Made by a program: the position numbers and the translations under genes
Origin: a virus
Virus record (IMG/VR): IMGVR_UViG_3300042868_007578
Coordinates: 1 to 25,297 of that record
Direction: 5' to 3' (one strand)
DNA length: 25,297 nt
Shown: positions 22,510 to 25,297 of the stretch, piece by piece
Layout: each line of letters starts with the position of its first letter
How positions within the stretch are numbered: the stretch's first letter is position 1
Notes under the pieces: model-generated
Told to the model about the DNA's origin: nothing
The model's database searches: none
Seen by the model: only the letters and a program-made list of their open reading frames with translations

Positions 22510-22692
22510 TTAAAAGTCATTTTCTGTATGTACATCCCAATCATCTTCATCATATTCTGGATAATAATTACCAGAACCCTGGCAATCATCACACATTGTT
22601 TCTTCATAACAATTACCACAACATTTATCATTGTGGTTATCACAAGTCATAACTTCAATGGTTCCTATACCATCACAATTTGAGCATTTCAT
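22510..22692 (-). CDS. DnaJ-type zinc-finger miniprotein, 60 aa
   Basis: CSNCDGIG starts the protein (C3, C6) and CDDCQGSG (C34, C37) forms the second pair, the CxxCxGxG repeat of the DnaJ cysteine-rich domain, with CCGNC between. Two C-x2-C-x-G-x-G units can bind one zinc ion. The tail is very acidic (YPEYDEDDWDVHTENDF). The protein lacks a J domain, so it is not a complete chaperone; it may bind unfolded protein or act as an adaptor. It overlaps the helicase stop by 4 bases. Confidence 0.75.
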   Translation of the reverse strand: MKCSNCDGIGTIEVMTCDNHNDKCCGNCYEETMCDDCQGSGNYYPEYDEDDWDVHTENDF

Positions 22693-23786
22693 TTACTTAA
22701 GGGATTATAGTATTTAACTTTCTTTGAATCAAATTCTTTTAATGCTGTTTGTACCCACAATTCATCTTGGGTATTCTTATAGCATAAAATGTGGCAGGTT
22801 GCTTTCTCAGTTGGATTTAACCTTAATAGTCTTCCAATCCTTTGAGCACTCTTTCTTTCATTACCAAATGCATGCATAATGATACCTTGTTTTAAATTAG
22901 GTATAGTAATACCTTCACTTAACTGTAGTATACATGACAATCTATCAATTCTACCATCTGAAAATAGCTCTAGGTTTTCTTCATTCTTAGAGTTTCCAGA
23001 ATGGTAGCTGTGTTTTGATAGTTTATCCGCTTGCTTTTGAGTATTTGCAAAAATAATACATTTACTTCCTAAATTAGGTAGTAATGATTTTACATATTCC
23101 TCTTTGGTTGTGTATTCCATTAAAGCTCTCATTCTCATGATAGCTGCAAGTTGTTTAGCTTTCATTGATTGTGCTTCACCACAACGTGCAGTAACATACT
23201 CATAATCTTTTCTTTCTGAAGTCCACCAAAAACCACCTTTTCTTTTGGTTTTTTTTAATGTCAATAATTTTGACAGTTCTAATTGATGTACCACTATTTG
23301 GTAATCATTTAGTATTTTTGAATCAGTTGCTTCATCAATAGTAAAAGTGTATTTAATTGGACAGTACCTTTTTACCATTTTTCCTTTTTCAGAATCATTG
23401 TATTTGGGTGGTGTACCAGTTAAACCTAAGATTTTACCTTTAAAGTTAGATAGAAATTCAGAATGTGTTTCTAATAAATTGTGACATTCATCTAAGTATA
23501 CTATATCATACTCATTGGGATTTTGTTTTCCTATTGAAAGATATGTGGTAAATGTTAAATGATCAGCAAGTTTCTCTATATTAAGTTTCTGTAGTTCTTC
23601 TAACCAAGAATCTTTAATAGATAACTTTGGTATAACTACCAATGCTTTTATAAAAGGGTTGTAATTTTTTTGGAAATGCTGAATAGCAATTCTTGTCTTA
23701 CCTACACCCATGCTTATGGCCAAGCCACATCTCTTATGGTTTAATGCAATCTTTAATGCATCTTCCTGTACTGATTGTCTAGTCAT
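22689..23786 (-). CDS. SF2 (SNF2/DEAD-like) helicase, 365 aa
   Basis: Motif I is MGVGKT (26-31), motif II is DECH (99-102), motif III is GLTGTPP (121-127), and motif VI is AQRIGRLLRLNP (314-325). These show both RecA-like lobes of superfamily 2, with the QRIGRLLR form of SNF2/UvsW-like proteins. It should translocate on double-stranded or branched DNA, for example to regress forks or move Holliday junctions. Phages of this kind often code a helicase of this size. Its start overlaps the 143-aa gene by 8 bases. Confidence 0.85.
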   Translation of the reverse strand: MTRQSVQEDALKIALNHKRCGLAISMGVGKTRIAIQHFQKNYNPFIKALVVIPKLSIKDSWLEELQKLNIEKLADHLTFTTYLSIGKQNPNEYDIVYLDECHNLLETHSEFLSNFKGKILGLTGTPPKYNDSEKGKMVKRYCPIKYTFTIDEATDSKILNDYQIVVHQLELSKLLTLKKTKRKGGFWWTSERKDYEYVTARCGEAQSMKAKQLAAIMRMRALMEYTTKEEYVKSLLPNLGSKCIIFANTQKQADKLSKHSYHSGNSKNEENLELFSDGRIDRLSCILQLSEGITIPNLKQGIIMHAFGNERKSAQRIGRLLRLNPTEKATCHILCYKNTQDELWVQTALKEFDSKKVKYYNPLSK

Positions 23787-24210
23787 TAGAATTTTTCACA
23801 TTTAATAATATTTGATCCAGTGAATGTTTGACATTACTTAATACTTCATTCTCAATCTCATTGAAAGTTTTATAAAGTTTATTATCAAACTTCATTTTAA
23901 GATTGTAAAATTGTTTTCCTGTAATAGCTATATCATAACCATATACATGATTAACAAGTTGTATTCTATTAGAATCAATAACTATAAAATAGTCATTGTA
24001 TCTGATATATCTTTTTCCTGTAATAGGACATGATGATAATACACTATTATCATTTTTTAAAATAATTAATGCTATTGACAATGTTTTCTTTTCATTTTGA
24101 GATATTTCACCATCTCTCATGTCAGGATTTGCAACATTCTTTTTATACCAAATATACTTTTTTAAATACGCGCGTTTAAGTTTGTGTTTAGCTAATTCAA
24201 GTAATTTCAT
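23779..24210 (-). CDS. Unknown protein, 143 aa
   Basis: The start (MKLLELAKHKLKRAYLKKYI) is very basic, and the middle holds the beta-hairpin-like KRYIRYNDYFIVIDSNRIQLVN, which could bind nucleic acid. The C-terminus is helical (IENEVLSNVKHSLDQILLNV). It overlaps the SF2 helicase gene by 8 bases, so they are likely translated together and may act together. No family is recognised. Confidence 0.7.
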   Translation of the reverse strand: MKLLELAKHKLKRAYLKKYIWYKKNVANPDMRDGEISQNEKKTLSIALIILKNDNSVLSSCPITGKRYIRYNDYFIVIDSNRIQLVNHVYGYDIAITGKQFYNLKMKFDNKLYKTFNEIENEVLSNVKHSLDQILLNVKNSND

Positions 24211-24230
24211 AAGTTTTACTTTTTATTTGT

Positions 24231-24479
24231 TTAAAGTCTTTTAATAAATTCTATTAATTTGTTTTTTATTATGCCTCTATCTATTTCATCTTCTATTATT
24301 GGTATACATCTTTGCTCTTCAGTAAACATGTTTGCATCTTTATCATAGATATAAGCTTCTAATACCAGTTTAAGGATTTCAATTTTAGATACAAGTATTT
24401 CATTGTCAAGTCTTTTATTTTCTTTTTCTAAAGCTTCTTTTTCAATATTAGCTTTAGTTTTTGCAGCATTTTTTTCCAT
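24231..24479 (-). CDS. Coiled-coil protein, 82 aa
   Basis: The chosen start is ATG 24479 (MEKNAAKTKANIEKEA). A longer frame to 24512 would add an unlikely hydrophobic start. Residues 1-45 are a heptad-like Lys/Glu-rich helix, the rest is helical. It lies 20 bases before the 143-aa gene, and one pair of 20-bp-spaced repeats lies 68-103 bases upstream of its ATG. Function is unknown. Confidence 0.65.
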   Translation of the reverse strand: MEKNAAKTKANIEKEALEKENKRLDNEILVSKIEILKLVLEAYIYDKDANMFTEEQRCIPIIEDEIDRGIIKNKLIEFIKRL

Positions 24480-24546
24480 GATTACTGTTTTAATTTTGCA
24501 GTAAATATACATGAATCAAATGATTTATCCCAAAAAATTGTGATTT

Positions 24547-24582
24547 ACACCTATTTTTCTTATCTTGCGCCTATTTTTCTTG
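24547..24582 (-). repeat. Direct repeat pair, 20-bp period (left copy)
   Basis: On the minus strand AAGAAAAATAGGCGCAA and AAGAAAAATAGGTGTAA lie 20 bases apart. The first overlaps the last codons and stop of the 48-aa gene. The same unit, spaced by 20 bases, also precedes the tRNA-like gene (25183-25220). A 20-bp period puts both copies on one face of the helix, as for paired operators or promoter elements. Confidence 0.6.
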
Positions 24583-24717
24583 AATTTCTTCAATTTCTTC
24601 AATTAAAAGGTATTTTTCACCACTTTCTGTTTTTTTTACTTTACCTATCTGCATAAGTTCTTTTACAGCCTCCTGGTCTAGTATATCAAAAGTCTGTCTC
24701 ATATATATAATTTTCAT
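24571..24717 (-). CDS. Small protein, 48 aa
   Basis: ATG at 24717, stop TAG at 24571-24573. The product starts MKIIYMRQTFDILDQEAVKE and ends LIEEIEEIQEK. The ILDQEAVKELMQIGKVKKTESGEKY part reads like a small helix-turn-helix or winged-helix start, so a regulator is possible. It ends within the left repeat pair. It lies 10 bases after the membrane-protein gene. Confidence 0.55.
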   Translation of the reverse strand: MKIIYMRQTFDILDQEAVKELMQIGKVKKTESGEKYLLIEEIEEIQEK

Positions 24718-24727
24718 AGTTTATTTG

Positions 24728-24994
24728 TTAACTATTTAGTAATACTGATATGTAAATTCCTAGATAAGATCCAGCTACTGAGCCTAATACGTAACCAATC
24801 CATTGATGTACAGCATCATTGCTTTTAGCAATTTTCCTAATTACAAAGAAATTCATTGATGCTATTGTAAAGTCAGATATTGCTGCCTCATGGTAATGAG
24901 TTAAGGCAATAGCTCTATAATTAATACATAATAAACCATACAAAGCTAATTGTATAAAGAATAATATTGATGCTTCTTTTAATTTAATTATCAT
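24728..24994 (-). CDS. Small membrane protein, 88 aa, three spans
   Basis: Hydrophobic spans lie at about 8-25 (SILFFIQLALYGLLCI), 40-53 and 66-85 (IGYVLGSVAGSYLGIYISV), with a conserved-looking CINYRAIALTHY and basic VIRKIAKSND between. Similar small membrane proteins occur in many tailed phages and have no agreed function. It lies below a structured region (25027-25080) that could form the leader of its mRNA. Confidence 0.75.
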   Translation of the reverse strand: MIIKLKEASILFFIQLALYGLLCINYRAIALTHYHEAAISDFTIASMNFFVIRKIAKSNDAVHQWIGYVLGSVAGSYLGIYISVLLNS

Positions 24995-25026
24995 ATTTTA
25001 TTTATTAGTTCCCATCTTGAGAAATT

Positions 25027-25080
25027 TAAAGCTCATTATTCGTATAAATGTGTATCAATACGGCTAACTTTTGAGCTTTA
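25027..25080. repeat. Nested inverted repeats between tRNA-like gene and membrane gene
   Basis: Outer arms TAAAGCTCA (25027-25035) and TGAGCTTTA (25072-25080) pair over 9 bp; inside, CGTAT (25041-25045) and ATACG (25058-25062) pair over 5 bp. On the minus strand this lies 4 bases after the mature tRNA end, with no T run. It may help process the tRNA 3' end or form a leader structure for the gene at 24728. Confidence 0.5.
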
Positions 25081-25084
25081 TTTG

Positions 25085-25169
25085 TAGTCAGGACAGGATT
25101 CGAACCTGTAACCTCTTTGGGCGAGCTGTTCTTGCGGGAAGCCCTCGTCTACCATTCCGCCACCTGACT
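25085..25169 (-). tRNA. Class II tRNA-like gene (leucine-like), 12-nt anticodon loop
   Basis: The acceptor stem AGTCAGG/CCTGACT is a perfect 7 bp. TGGCG...GGTAGACG matches the leucine-type D-arm. The T arm is ACAGG-TTCGAAT-CCTGT. The variable arm is 13 nt with a GCC/GGT stem, typical of class II. The discriminator is A, as leucine tRNAs need; CCA is not encoded (ACAAA follows). The anticodon stem GGGCT/AGCTC (one G-T pair) encloses TCCCGCAAGAAC, 12 bases in place of 7, so no standard anticodon with a preceding T can be read; CAA (leucine) is present in the loop. It may be a degraded tRNA, one with an internal insertion, or a special form. Confidence 0.75.
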
Positions 25170-25182
25170 ATTTTTTCCACTA

Positions 25183-25220
25183 TTGCGCCCATTTTTCTTG
25201 CTTTGCGCCTATTTTTTCCA
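25183..25220 (-). repeat. Direct repeat pair, 20-bp period (right copy)
   Basis: On the minus strand GGAAAAAATAGGCGCAA and AAGAAAAATGGGCGCAA lie 20 bases apart, and a partial third unit GGAAAAAATAG runs into the first bases of the tRNA-like gene 21 bases further on. The unit matches the left copy (24547-24582). Their position just before a tRNA start suggests promoters or operators. Confidence 0.6.
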
Positions 25221-25241
25221 CCATAAGGCTAAAATTGGAAA

Positions 25242-25297
25242 TTATTTTCCAAATGTTTTGTTGTAGTATTTTTCTGCTGTTTCGTATGGCTTATCTC
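25242..25297 (-). CDS. 3' end of a leftward gene (partial)
   Basis: The last codons read DKPYETAEKYYNKTFGK, then TAA at 25242-25244. The frame is open to the window edge and the composition looks coding. It stops about 20 bases before the right repeat pair. Nothing can be said about its function. Confidence 0.55.
   Translation of the reverse strand, partial: DKPYETAEKYYNKTFGK

Noticed and set aside
22461-22683. + strand frames rich in His, Asn and Ile
   Set aside because: They are shadows of the DnaJ-type zinc protein gene on the other strand, whose cysteine repeats are clearly real.
1-25297. Stop-codon reassignment, as in some crAss-like phages
   Set aside because: TAA, TAG and TGA all end genes at tight operon junctions, and no gene is broken by an in-frame TAG or TGA.
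1-25297. CRISPR array or transposon
   Set aside because: No regularly spaced repeats with variable spacers and no transposase or terminal inverted repeats were seen; the 20-bp-spaced repeats come only in pairs with no spacers of their own.

Overview
This window looks like part of a tailed-phage genome infecting a Bacteroidota host, most like a crAss-like phage. The evidence is very AT-rich DNA, almost no Shine-Dalgarno sequences before starts (A/T-rich leaders instead), Bacteroidota-type promoter boxes (TTTG, 19 bp, TAnnTTTG-like), a lipoprotein with a D/E-rich stretch after the lipobox cysteine, and a dense replication and recombination gene set on one strand facing a tail-fibre end on the other. 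All three stop codons end genes, so the standard bacterial code applies. The phage family is inference; no capsid, portal or terminase gene lies in the window.

Layout. Positions 1-1828 (+ strand) hold the end of a tail-fibre-like gene, a 58-residue basic protein and a lipoprotein. A 15-bp perfect hairpin at 1837-1875 separates this late side from a leftward (- strand) block running from the right edge to about 1895. Read in its direction of transcription (right to left) the block holds: the end of a partial gene; a tRNA-like gene with an oversized anticodon loop; small and membrane proteins; an SF2 helicase; a run of microproteins; a NinB-like protein; uracil-DNA glycosylase; a probable winged-helix protein; a DnaB-type helicase; a Sak4-like ATPase; an SSB-like protein; a primase; a RusA-like resolvase; a metallopeptidase-VWA protein and its MoxR-type AAA+ partner; an HNH endonuclease; two paralogous proteins of unknown function; a PD-(D/E)XK nuclease; a compact family B DNA polymerase; a dNMP kinase; a MazG-like pyrophosphohydrolase; and a DUF932-like protein. 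One small gene (20995-21417) runs against the block.

How it works together. Helicase, primase, SSB and polymerase form a replisome. Sak4-like ATPase, PD-(D/E)XK nuclease, NinB-like protein and RusA-like resolvase are the parts of a phage recombination pathway. MazG, dNMP kinase and UDG manage the nucleotide pool and keep uracil out of DNA. Genes are packed with ATGA/TAATG overlaps, so translation is probably coupled.

Most notable: (1) the HNH gene sits at the 3' end of the MoxR gene, and a second, diverged copy of the last 15 MoxR codons lies on its far side, the scar of a mobile element that resupplied the C-terminus; (2) a start-less tail-fibre fragment lies directly behind a small early gene, joined to it by an A AAT TTT TAA slippery-like sequence; (3) the tRNA-like gene has an anticodon loop of about 12 nt; (4) two pairs of 20-bp-spaced direct repeats lie in the right end of the leftward block; (5) a MoxR plus metallopeptidase-VWA pair is embedded in the replication operon.
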